Below, piece by piece: positions 27,771-37,200 of a stretch of DNA of 64,000 nucleotides. Source of the stretch: an uncultured Methanomicrobiales archaeon (lineage in GTDB: Archaea; Halobacteriota; Methanomicrobia; Methanomicrobiales; Methanospirillaceae); assembly GCA_903926075.1 (NCBI GenBank), contig CAIYHQ010000128.1:62001-126000 (forward strand). Direction: 5' to 3'. How positions within the stretch are numbered: position 1 is the stretch's first letter; each line of letters begins with the position of its first letter. The notes under the pieces were generated by a model. It saw only the letters and a program-made list of their open reading frames with translations. It was not told the origin of the DNA and did no database searches. The position numbers and the translations under genes are program-made.

Positions 27771-28199
27771 TCATCCAGCTGTAAAGAATCCTTTAACCAG
27801 GATCCAAATGCCGATGAGGATTAAAAACCCGGCAATTTCATACGGCCAGATTGCAACCGGTGCCATGACAGTGCTGACTCCAATAGCTACCAGGAAGGCA
27901 CCGATAAAAAGATTCGTAATATCCATGGTTCCCGGTTGTGTATCCTTACTTTCTCGTAATTTTCTAATAAGGGGGAATAATCCCGTGCCTAAAAATCCGG
28001 ACCCAAGCCCTAAAAGAAAACCAACACCCGCCTGACCGACAAGTAAACCTATTCCAAGGCCGACGAGGACACCAGCTGGAATGAAAAATCCACAATTTTG
28101 GTGTTGTTTCCCCGTTTCAGTTAACTGATTGTTCAATTCCCTATCACCGGTGTCTTTCATTTCAACACAATGGTTCATATTCATCACTTGATTTCTCAT
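27771..28199 (-). CDS. Hypothetical four-helix membrane protein
   Basis: A 142-residue protein from ATG 28199 (starts further up or 5-7 codons down are possible). Polar N-terminus with HCVEMKDTGDREL, then four hydrophobic helices: two Gly-rich (GVLVGLGIGLLVGQAGVGFL) and two after a charged loop (LIRKLRESKDTQPG). It is divergent from the Bat-type regulator gene at 28292 and may be its target. No family recognised. Confidence 0.55.
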   Translation of the reverse strand: MRNQVMNMNHCVEMKDTGDRELNNQLTETGKQHQNCGFFIPAGVLVGLGIGLLVGQAGVGFLLGLGSGFLGTGLFPLIRKLRESKDTQPGTMDITNLFIGAFLVAIGVSTVMAPVAIWPYEIAGFLILIGIWILVKGFFTAG

Positions 28200-28257
28200 A
28201 GAATAGATAAAGAAAAGGATGGGGAAGATGTTATGAATTGAGCCATACATGTACGGT

Positions 28258-28267
28258 CATATTTATA
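28258..28267 (+). promoter_or_regulatory. TATA-like element upstream of the HTH-10 regulator
   Basis: The sequence CATATTTATA lies about 27-30 bases upstream of ATG 28292, the spacing expected for a leaderless archaeal transcript. Confidence 0.45.
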
Positions 28268-28291
28268 CCCCTTGCGTGTATTAGTTCAAGT

Positions 28292-28927
28292 ATGAAAAAG
28301 ATGCGGGTGAGACTTTCAGCGGACATCTTCGAGTACTGTAAATCCTATGGCCATGTAATAGAACGATTCGAGGTAATCTCTCTTTTCAATATGGTCGACG
28401 ATATGCATAGCGAAGTATGCAAATTTACCATCAGAGAAGGGGTCCCGGTTGATCAGATCAAATGCAATTACGTCTCGAACCTTATAGTACTTCAGAATAA
28501 AGGACGCGAATTTATTTGTCTTGTCAAGGGGGCGTTTTCGGAGGATATTGCGAAATTTCTACACACATATGGATCAAAATTCGAGCCTCCGGTTGTATTT
28601 GAGAATGATTGCCTGACCTTCAACATGGTCGGGACCCCGGAGGATTTCAATTTGTTCATATCTGACGCCATCGAAAAGGGGTGGGGCCTTGAAATTTTAT
28701 CGATGGGTACCTACAATCCTGAGATTACCGCAATCCTCGATGTCCTCACGCCGCGACAAAGGAATATCCTGATCGAGTCCTACCGTCTGGGATATTTTGA
28801 TCATCCCCGCAAGGTAAACGCGAGTGATCTTGCAGATAAGATGGAAGTTAATAAAAGCACCCTTCTAGAGCACATTCATAAGGCAGAAAAACGGCTGATC
28901 GGTCATATCCTTGAACAGATCGCATGA
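28292..28927 (+). CDS. Bat-type HTH-10 transcriptional regulator
   Basis: This 211-residue protein ends in an HTH-10 (Bat) domain: LTPRQRNILIESYRLGYFDHPRK followed by ASDLADKMEVNKSTLLEHIHKAEKRL. The N-terminal 150 residues form an alpha/beta ligand- or effector-type domain with two-fold VxxF patterns, as in other archaeal Bat-like regulators. ATG 28292 was chosen over a start 18 codons upstream because the TATA element lies between them. Target unknown; the divergent membrane protein gene is a candidate. Confidence 0.8.
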   Translation: MKKMRVRLSADIFEYCKSYGHVIERFEVISLFNMVDDMHSEVCKFTIREGVPVDQIKCNYVSNLIVLQNKGREFICLVKGAFSEDIAKFLHTYGSKFEPPVVFENDCLTFNMVGTPEDFNLFISDAIEKGWGLEILSMGTYNPEITAILDVLTPRQRNILIESYRLGYFDHPRKVNASDLADKMEVNKSTLLEHIHKAEKRLIGHILEQIA

Positions 28928-29088
28928 TTACCTGATCAAATGCTCTTACAAAATGGTTCGTGGAAATTGTTCGATAATACCACCCCATTAAGATAGCACA
29001 AAAGACAAATTCAGGGTGTCTCTCAAAGATTTTTTAAGAGTGAAAAAATCCGTGGATGGTAGGGAGAGTCATCGATCCCTTTCACCTG

Positions 29089-29544
29089 TTATTGTTCAAG
29101 ACGGACTATATGCTCCCCACTGGTTAATTGGACTCCATTCCGTGTTATAGTGAGATTAAGTGGATAATCACCAGGATCTATACCTGTACACCTGGAACAG
29201 GTTGGGAGCTCGTATTCGAAAATCACGGTATTGGATCCTGAGATGAGATTAAGGGTGGAATTTTTATTAAGATGGAGGTCTCCATATCTGTCTTTTATCC
29301 CATGTACAGCCACATCCGTATCATCAAGGTTCGATTTTGAGGAAAGGTTTACCTGAATTTTCATTATTTCATTTGAGTGATAGAGGTCCTTGTCTGTCTG
29401 GAATGAAGAGATTGAAACTGCCAGTCCTGGGGTGAACGCACCTGTGGTAACAAGAGCGATTCCCCCTAACACGAGAAACAGAACGATAATGGCGACAACG
29501 ATGATCATTTTTTTCTGATCGAATGCGAGTTTGTACATAAACAC
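29089..29544 (-). CDS. Membrane-anchored extracellular hypothetical protein
   Basis: The 151-residue product has one N-terminal transmembrane helix (about residues 13-32, KKMIIVVAIIVLFLVLGGIAL). The roughly 115-residue outer domain has beta-sheet character (alternating hydrophobic residues, IMKIQVNLSSKSNLDD) and a CSRC pair that may bind metal or form a disulfide. It resembles small Ig-like exported domains of methanogens; function unknown. Confidence 0.6.
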   Translation of the reverse strand: MFMYKLAFDQKKMIIVVAIIVLFLVLGGIALVTTGAFTPGLAVSISSFQTDKDLYHSNEIMKIQVNLSSKSNLDDTDVAVHGIKDRYGDLHLNKNSTLNLISGSNTVIFEYELPTCSRCTGIDPGDYPLNLTITRNGVQLTSGEHIVRLEQ

Positions 29545-29574
29545 TTATATCAATATACATTGATTAAAAAATAA

Positions 29575-30130
29575 TCAATCTTTCTTATCCTGCCTTTTCT
29601 TCAGATGTTCGATTAACTCCAGGGCTTTCTGACTGGCAAACCTTTCATTCTCATCCTTTGATTCGGACCACGGTTGGGTTACTTTCCAGGCCAGGGTACC
29701 GCTTATAGGGGGTTCTGGAAATGCACCGATGTCAAAGATTGTCTGGCCACGGAATTCGGTAGGGTTTCCTGGTAACATGACCAGACCGCATTCCGGATCA
29801 CGGTCTCATTCTGGAACTGGGTATGATACAACTGTATTTCCTGCATCGGTAGACCCTGCATCAATAAGCATATTATGGCCATTATATTGGATTAATTCTG
29901 AATCACTCTGACCTAAATCAATATAATGGACCGTCATTCCGTTATTGATAGGTGCTACTGCCACCGAAGTTTCTGTAATTGTGCCGATTGAATAGTTATT
30001 GGAATTCCTGTAGTTACCACAGTGGATGAGATAACCACTGGATTTACTGTGGCCACTGGTCGTTGTGAACTAACCCAGGTCTGAAACCCAATCAGCACCC
30101 ATGATAATATTAACACCCCTGAAACCAGAA
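29575..30130 (-). pseudogene. Decayed membrane-anchored metallo-beta-lactamase-fold protein
   Basis: Three frames together recall one protein. An N-terminal membrane segment (SGVLILSWVLIGFQTWVSSQRP) is followed in another frame by the start of a ComEC-like MBL domain: MTVHYIDLGQSDSELIQYNG and HNMLIDAGSTDAGNTVV. The metal-binding HxHxDH part is missing. After a stop, a 67-codon frame (29575-29778) ends EHLKKRQDKKD and may be the tail of the same or another gene joined by deletion. Confidence 0.55.
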
Positions 30131-30155
30131 GGACTCAGGTAAGTATCACCATACT

Positions 30156-30839
30156 TTACCGGGTCGGAGGTTCAAAGCCATCGCGGTTATCATAATTGTT
30201 TAGATAGAATATCTCATGACGTTTATAGAGGTAAAGGAGATAAGCGATAACCCAGAGCAAAATAACAAACAAAACCCATTTAGAAGGGGATATATCGTTT
30301 AGGATGCCATGCCCTTTTTCGGTCCCAGCATTGATATTTTTCGCATCGATATAGACGAAAACCCCGCTGAGAATGGCATACAGCAATAATGAGGGTGGAA
30401 AGAGGCAGAAGAGAATGATGCAACTGAACCATATGTAAAGGAAATAGTTACGATGATATTCGTCTGCGTAATTGTAGGGTTCAGTTTCAGTTTCAGGAGC
30501 AGGTTGTTGTTTTATAGGAGGAACAGAGATCGGTTTCTTCGGTTCTGGATTGAACGGCCCCAGTTTTGCAAAAACTTTCTGCCTGTTTAACCTGGCCTTC
30601 TCGTTCATCGGGTTCAGTGATATAACCTGATCAAATGTGACAAGAGCATCTGATTGCATACCTAATGCAAATAGAACCACTCCTTTTGCATTGAGAGCAG
30701 ATTCATATTTTGGGTCTTGTTCAAGGGCCTCATTGAATAGGGCCAATGCGGTAGGGTACTCTTTTACCTTATATGCTAGCAAACCTTCTTTGAAAAGATC
30801 TTCGGCATTTCGCTCATCAATTGATATATCCCCCACCAT
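30156..30839 (-). CDS. TPR-repeat protein with C-terminal membrane helices
   Basis: A 227-residue protein from ATG 30839 (a frame extends 30 codons further upstream). Residues about 8-85 contain two TPR units (AEDLFKEGLLAYKVKEYPTA; ALNAKGVVLFALGMQSDAL). A Pro-rich linker follows, then three hydrophobic helices, with VFVYIDAKNINAGTEKG between the second and third. It probably scaffolds protein complexes at the membrane. Intact among pseudogenes. Confidence 0.65.
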   Translation of the reverse strand: MVGDISIDERNAEDLFKEGLLAYKVKEYPTALALFNEALEQDPKYESALNAKGVVLFALGMQSDALVTFDQVISLNPMNEKARLNRQKVFAKLGPFNPEPKKPISVPPIKQQPAPETETEPYNYADEYHRNYFLYIWFSCIILFCLFPPSLLLYAILSGVFVYIDAKNINAGTEKGHGILNDISPSKWVLFVILLWVIAYLLYLYKRHEIFYLNNYDNRDGFEPPTR

Positions 30840-30929
30840 ATGTCTCAATTGTTTTAGATTAAAGAGGCAGATAAAAGTATTTTTTCCCAATTTAATGGCT
30901 TTTAATAAGTAACTAATATTATTTGTCAT

Positions 30930-31171
30930 TGAATTGGTGTTAAAGAGAAAATTGTGTTTATTGAAAAAATTGGAATAAACGGCTTATTCATTCCAGTTTG
31001 GCAAACTTAACTCGCCCCGACGGCCACCCAACCCCCCAGCGCCACTCCTGCTTGGGGGGGGCCAGCCTGCCTACCGGAACCTTCCCCCTGCCGGTTAGCT
31101 GCGGTGAACGAAATGTTGAGACGTTTCCTACGGCAGGGAGGAAGGACCACCGTGTACTCATAATTGCGGGA
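30930..31171. other. GC-rich noncoding stretch
   Basis: Positions about 31010-31150 are markedly GC-rich, with C-runs and G-runs (CCCCCCAG...CTTGGGGGGG) able to pair into a hairpin. Frames here are open on both strands but have skewed composition, and no protein is recognised. It resembles the GC-rich intergenic elements at 5.1 and 42.1 kb. Confidence 0.4.
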
Positions 31172-31354
31172 TTAGACCGTTGGTCGACAAACAATGAGTA
31201 TTTGTCTTTTGCAGCAAGGACACTTCAATTCAATTTCAATGGGTGACTGGATATCAAACAAATGACCTGAAATTGTATTTGTGGTTATAATTCCGTTACA
31301 AACCGGGCAGTTAATTTCATTGATCTGTCGAGGAATGTTAACGGTAGGGATCAT
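31172..31354 (-). CDS. Small zinc-ribbon protein (Com-like)
   Basis: A 60-residue protein with two Cys pairs, CPVC (16-19) and CPCC (45-48), framing a short beta-rich segment (IITTNTISGHLFDIQ). This is the layout of a single zinc ribbon, like phage Mu Com-type translational regulators (C-P-x-C ... IEIKCPRC). It could bind nucleic acid. No operon partner. Confidence 0.5.
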   Translation of the reverse strand: MIPTVNIPRQINEINCPVCNGIITTNTISGHLFDIQSPIEIELKCPCCKRQILIVCRPTV

Positions 31355-31527
31355 GGTTGTTTAGTCTTACCTTGTCACAGTTAATAATCATCGTCCTTCT
31401 CTAATCGTCTGCTGATTAATACTACTTGTTTACATCGGGAGGATGCCTGTTTATTGAGAGAACACATTACCGGGTAATCTTGTAAGGTTCATCAATTGCC
31501 CGATAGTTAATTGGGTGTTAATTTCCC

Positions 31528-31720
31528 GTCGGTTATCCGTGTGAACAGTTCTGCCTACCCACCCCGTAAGTACTTACACGCATTGAGATGGGCTACCATG
31601 TATCGCCAATCAACTGATGCACCTTATTGCCGGGATAAAATCGTGGGTGTCTAGGAAACAAAGATATCCGAAATCTTTATACAAAAAATGTATGTACCAT
31701 GAAACAGACAATAGAGTATA
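31528..31720 (+). repeat. 193-bp direct repeat upstream of a kinase gene, copy 1
   Basis: The sequence from CGGTTATCCGTGTGAACAGT down to the AGAGTATA just before the ATG is about 90 percent identical to 34093-34284. It includes a TATA-like CTTTATACAAA about 40 bases before the ATG. It is the duplicated promoter/leader of the two kinase genes. Confidence 0.8.
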
Positions 31721-33856
31721 ATGGTAGATGCTATCCAGGTTCTCTATGTTGACGACGAACTTGGTCTCCTTGAAATCGCGAAACTTTACCTTGAGGAATC
31801 AGGTGAATTTTCTGTTGCAACTATTGATTCGGTATCTGCAGCATTAGACATCCTAGAGAAAGAAAAATTTGATGCCATTATTTCCGATTACCAGATGCCA
31901 GGGATGGACGGAATCCAGTTCCTTGTTGAAGTAAGGGCACGTTTTGGAAAGATTCCATTTATTCTGTTCACAGGCAAAGGCAGGGAAGAGGTGGTCATTC
32001 AGGCAATCAATAACGGTGCTGATTTCTACGTCCAGAAAGGCGGTGAACCCAATGCACAGTTTGCTGAACTCTCGCACAAGATCAAGCAGGCTATCTCACG
32101 AACACAGGCGGAAGTGGCACTCCACCGGAGCGAGAGACTGTACCAAACACTTGCAGAGTCAAGCCCTGACATGGTTTTCCTTATTGACCATGAAGGTGTT
32201 ATAGAGTATATCAACCCACAAGCTGCGAAGGTATTCAGATACACTCCAGCAAATCTCATAGGTAAACGGACCGACCAGGCTTTTCCGCACGAGATTGGAA
32301 TTCGCTTCATGAAGATGATCAATCTTGTTATTGCTACCAAAAAGTTATATTTCACTGAGGAATTATATCAGTTCGCTGATGGAGAACGCTGGGCTAGTAC
32401 ACGCCTTGTCCCGATCACCGGTCCGGGGGGTGAAGTGGTCAAAATCCTTGGCATTGCCACTGATGTCACCGAAAGCAAACGGGCAGAAGAGGCATTTATA
32501 GCAAGTGAGGCACAAAAAACTGCAATCCTTGACGGTATTACCTCAAACATTGCCTTTGTTGATAAAGATTTGAAAGTCCTATGGGCGAACAAGGTCGCCT
32601 CAAAATCTGTTAACAAACCGACTGCGGAAATGATTGGTCACACCTGTCACTCTCTTTGGGCAGACCCGTCCGGACCATGTGAAAATTGCCCGACATTAAG
32701 GGCATTTGCGACAAAAAAGTCCGAACATGCAATTATGCAGACCCCCGATGGTAGGGTTTGGGACGAGAGGGGTGAGCCGGTATTCGATAAACGAGGAAAT
32801 CTTATAGGTGTAGTGGAAATCGCCCAGGATATCACCGATCGTAAAGTGGCAGAAAAGGCATTAAAAGAGAGTGAGGGACGTCTCCACAGTTACATCAATA
32901 ATGCACCTGATGGTGTTTTTATCACTGATGAAACTGGCCACTACCTTGAAGTCAATCCTGCTGCCTGCAGGATTACCGGGTACGAAAAGGAGGAACTTCT
33001 AGGTATGCATATACCGGACATATTACCGGCAGAAACACATGAAGTGGGTGCAAAGCATTTCAACGAAGTTATCGAACAAGGCTATGCAACTGGTGAATCA
33101 CTCTTTCGGCACAAAAGTGGCACCATCAGGTACTGGTCAGTTGACGCCGTCAGACTATCGTCCACACGCTTTATGGGTTTCGTCAAGGACATAACCGAAC
33201 GCAAGCAGAATGAGGAGGCACTAAGCCAGGCGAATAAGAAACTCAATCTTCTCTCTGGTATTACCCGACATGATATAAAGAATAAAGCGATAACGATAAA
33301 TGGTTTTTTACGATTCGCTCGAAAAACAAAAGATATTGACGAAATTCAGAAATTTCTTGATAAAATACAAGATTCAACAAAGGACATTGAACACCAGATA
33401 GATTTTACGAAAGACTATCAGGATCTTGGAATCGAATCACCAAAGTGGCTGAATTTATCTAATATGATTACATTAGTGAGTAACCCTGCAATTCATATTT
33501 TTGATGAAACTGACACTCTCCAGATATTCGCAGACCCACTCTTTGAAAATGTGATGTATAACCTAATAGATAACACAATACGGCATGGAGAGACCGCAAC
33601 GGAAGTCCTTGTATCGGTAGTCACTGAACAGGATGACATCCGGATTATCTGGACGGATAATGGTGTCGGTGTGCCGGCAGATCAGAAAGAAATGATATTT
33701 CAGAAGGGTTACGGGAAGAACACTGGCTATGGCTTGTTTCTAGCTAAAGAAATCCTTGAAATTACGGGAATGACAATACAGGAGACCGGAAAGCCGGGGA
33801 AAGGGGCACGGTTCGAAATCACTGTGCCGAATGGGAAGTGGCATTATGGAAATTAA
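31721..33856 (+). CDS. Receiver-PAS3 histidine kinase
   Basis: A 711-residue soluble kinase: receiver (about 1-122; VDDE, ISDYQMPGMDG, VQKGG), three PAS domains (HRSERLYQTLAESSPD; the second, about 265-385, with GHTCHSLWADPSGPCENC; the third beginning KESEGRLHSYINNAPD), DHp with SGITRHDIKNK and HATPase (NLIDNTIRHGE, TDNGVGVP, GYGKNTGYGLFL). The three Cys in the second PAS match a recurring C...PCxxC pattern of PAS sensors that may hold a metal or redox centre. First and last thirds closely match the giant kinase that follows. Confidence 0.88.
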   Translation: MVDAIQVLYVDDELGLLEIAKLYLEESGEFSVATIDSVSAALDILEKEKFDAIISDYQMPGMDGIQFLVEVRARFGKIPFILFTGKGREEVVIQAINNGADFYVQKGGEPNAQFAELSHKIKQAISRTQAEVALHRSERLYQTLAESSPDMVFLIDHEGVIEYINPQAAKVFRYTPANLIGKRTDQAFPHEIGIRFMKMINLVIATKKLYFTEELYQFADGERWASTRLVPITGPGGEVVKILGIATDVTESKRAEEAFIASEAQKTAILDGITSNIAFVDKDLKVLWANKVASKSVNKPTAEMIGHTCHSLWADPSGPCENCPTLRAFATKKSEHAIMQTPDGRVWDERGEPVFDKRGNLIGVVEIAQDITDRKVAEKALKESEGRLHSYINNAPDGVFITDETGHYLEVNPAACRITGYEKEELLGMHIPDILPAETHEVGAKHFNEVIEQGYATGESLFRHKSGTIRYWSVDAVRLSSTRFMGFVKDITERKQNEEALSQANKKLNLLSGITRHDIKNKAITINGFLRFARKTKDIDEIQKFLDKIQDSTKDIEHQIDFTKDYQDLGIESPKWLNLSNMITLVSNPAIHIFDETDTLQIFADPLFENVMYNLIDNTIRHGETATEVLVSVVTEQDDIRIIWTDNGVGVPADQKEMIFQKGYGKNTGYGLFLAKEILEITGMTIQETGKPGKGARFEITVPNGKWHYGN

Positions 33857-33861
33857 TTTGC

Positions 33862-34030
33862 TGTAGATCGCTACAGTCGGACACATGCTGATGCATCAGT
33901 CCTAGCTGAATGAGCGGTTGAGGGCAACTGAGTTTCCGTTTAACCCTGGAGAACCACCAAGTAAACCTAATAAGGCTTGAACAATCCGGACATCTCGCAA
34001 TGAAAGCTTAATAGTTATGTTAATAAATTG
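33862..34030 (+). repeat. Dispersed intergenic repeat, copy 1
   Basis: This starts with GCTGTAGATCGCTACAGTCG just after the kinase stop and includes TGAGCGGTTGAGGGCAACTG, GAACCACCAAGTAAACCTAA and AGCTTAATAGTTATGTTA. The same blocks recur in order at about 41995-42300, and the first block also follows the kinase stop at about 40515. Noncoding. With the adjoining duplicated promoter it fills the gap between the two kinase genes. Confidence 0.65.
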
Positions 34031-34092
34031 AAGACGGAAGTTTTTATCGTGAATATTATTTTCCCGATGTTTATCCAGGTAAAAAAAAGACC

Positions 34093-34284
34093 GTCGGTTA
34101 TTCGTGTGAACAGTTCTGCCTACCCACCCCGTAAGTACTTAAATGCATTGAGATGGGCTACCATGTATCGCCAATCAACTGATGCACCTTATTGCCGGGA
34201 TAAATCATGGATGTCCGGGAAACAAAGATATCCGAAATCCATATACAAAAAAAGTATGTATCATGAAACAGACAATAGGGTATA
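34093..34284 (+). repeat. 193-bp direct repeat upstream of a kinase gene, copy 2
   Basis: Partner of 31528-31720, ending immediately before ATG 34285. Most differences are single bases and short indels. A TATA-like CCATATACAAA is retained. Confidence 0.8.
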
Positions 34285-37200
34285 ATGGCAGATACAATCC
34301 GGGTTCTCTATGTTGACGATGAAACAGGTCTTCTCGAGATAGGTAAATTATTCCTTGAGGAATCCGGAGATTTTTCTGTTACCACTATCACTTCGGCACC
34401 TGCTGCATTAGAACTCCTCGAAAAAGAACAATATAACGCCATCATTTCCGATTATCAGATGCCAGATATGGATGGCATAGAGTTCCTTATTGAGGTAAGA
34501 GCACGCTTTGGGTCCATTCCGTTCATCTTGTTCACCGGTAGAGGGCGGGAAGAAGTGGTCATCCAGGCAATTAACAACGGAGTGGACTTCTACCTCCAGA
34601 AAGGTGGGGAACTCGGCTCACAGTATGCCGAACTATCTCACAACATCAAGTCGGCAGCGTTGCGAAAAAGGGCGGAGGAGGCACTCCGTGAGAGTGAGCG
34701 AACCTTCAGAGTGCATATCGAAAACTCTTTTGATGTAATTTTCACGCTTAATGATGAGAGTAATTTTGTTTTCATATCCCCTGCATGGGAACGACATTTC
34801 GGCTATCCCGTAAGTGATGTAATTGGGAAATCCTTGATGCCATTCGTACACCCGGACGATATAGCACCTCTGGTTGAATATTTAAAGAGGGTTCTCACCA
34901 CCGGTCAGAGTGAGACGAGCCCGGCTTATCGCGTCAGGCATGCAAATGGCAGATGGTTATGGTTTGTTGCTAATGGCACTCCCTATTCTAACAATAAGGG
35001 CGAGCGGCAATTTATTGGTGTTGGCCGGGACATCACAGAGCGCAAAGTCGTCGAGGAGGAGCTTCGTTTAAGTGAAGAAAAATTTAGGAAAGCTTTCTTT
35101 ACGAGCCCCAATTCAATCTGCATTACCCGTCTTAATGACGGCATGTTTATCTCAATTAATAAGGGATTTACCGAGATAACCGGATATACAGAAGAAGATG
35201 TTATTGGTAAAACTTCTTTGGAAATTAATATCTGGAAGGACCCGGAGGACCGGAGAAAGATTGTCGAAGGGTTGCAAGCCAACGGTGAAGTCAGAGATTA
35301 CGAAGCCAGTTTTCTTACAAAAACCGGAGAGATTTATGGCTTGATGTCCACTTCAATTATCGAATTAAATGGTGTACCGCACATTCTTAATATTACCCAG
35401 GACATCTCCGACCGAAAGCAAGCGGAAGAGGCGCTGCAGGAAAATGAGGAGCGGTATAAATACATCTCCGAAATGACAACGGATTTTGTATTCTCCTGTA
35501 TCAAACCTGATGGAGCCCTCTATTCAATCAACTGGATGGCTGGGGCGGTTGAACAAATTACGGGATACACGATTGACGAACTCCTTGCCATGGGGTGTTG
35601 GAGGTGCATCGTCCATTCTGATGATGCTTCGGTTTTCGATGAAAATATTACAAATCTTCCTAAAGGATCATCCGCAGTCTGCATACTTCGTATCCTGACA
35701 AAAAGCGGGACGGAACGATGGCTTGCAGTCAACACAGCACATTTACCTACCAAAGATTCCTCAGCATTCAGCCAGGTTTTTGGGGGTTGCCGCGACATCA
35801 CCGAACGCAAACGGACGGAACTAGAACTGATATCTACTCAGGATCGTCTGAAAGAGGCCCATCGTCTGGCGCACATTGGGATCTGGGACTGGGTTATAGA
35901 AACTGATACAGTGACCTGGTCAGATGAACTGTGCAGTATAGCCGGATGGGACCCATTACTACCGGCTCCCACCTATGCAGAGCTTCCACGGGTCTATACA
36001 CCTGCCAGTTGGGTAAGTCTTAGTGGTGCTGTTACAAGAGCACTTACGACCGGTGAACCTTACAATCTTGAGCTCGAAATGATCCGACCCGATGGCAATA
36101 TAAGATGGACAAATGCGTTCGGAGGTGTGAATCGTGACAGGGAAGGAAAGATTATTGGGCTTCATGGAACGGTGCAGGACATCACACAGCGCAAGCTAGA
36201 GGAAGAAGCACTTCGGATAAATGAAAACCGACTTCAGATGACTCAGGAGATCGGCCATATCGGATGTTGGGAGTACGATATAAAAACGAACCAGATGTGG
36301 GGTTCTGAAGAAGGTTGTTACTTATTCGGATATCCCAGAGTGGCAGTTAGTTTCCCGGTTGAAAATTTTGCATCCTGCATTACTGAACCTGAATTGGTTC
36401 TTAAAGCGTTCAATGACCTGATTATGGAGGGAAAAGAGTATGACCTTAATTTTGTAATCAATCCAAAAGACGGCTCTGCCCAAAAGACCCTCCATTCAAT
36501 TGGCAGACTCGAAAAGGATGAACAAGGCAACCCGGTCAAAGTTAAGGGTATTAACCAGGATATCACGGAACGCAAAGCGGCTGAGGAAGCGCTGCGTCAG
36601 AGCGAAAACCGTTACAGTACAATTTATAATCAATCACCTATTGCCATTGAACTCTATGATGCTGCCGGAATACTGGTACATGCCAACAATGCGTGTCTGA
36701 AACTGTTTGGCATAGAGAATATACATGCAATCCGGAATTTCTCTCTTTTTGCTGACCCGAACATTAATGGTGAGCAGAAGGAGAATCTGCTTGAGGGAAA
36801 GACAGTTCACTATCAGGGACCTTTCGATTTTGAAAAGGTAAAAACCCTGAACCTCTATCCTACCAGTCGAAAAGGGATAATCTGGCTGGATGTTCTCATC
36901 ACCCCTCTGGTAGAAAGTGTGGATTCGAAAACTGGGTTCCTCGTGCAAATCAAGGACATAACCGAGCGAAAGCGAGTTGAAGTCACGTTGCAGGAGACAA
37001 ATGAGTACCTTAATAAACTTATCAACTATGCCAGTGCACCCATTATTGTATGGGACCCGGATTTTAGGATTATCCGGTTCAACCATGCGTTCGAGGATCT
37101 CACTTTAAAATCTGATCAGGAAGTCATTGGGCAACCACTTGAAATTCTTTTTCCCAAAGAAAGCAAGGAGACATCACTTATTCAGATCAAAAAGACCCTG

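Noticed and set aside
34028-34285. 85-codon frame ahead of the giant kinase
   Set aside because: It lies across the duplicated noncoding leader; the equivalent frame in the other repeat copy stops early, so no conserved protein is supported.
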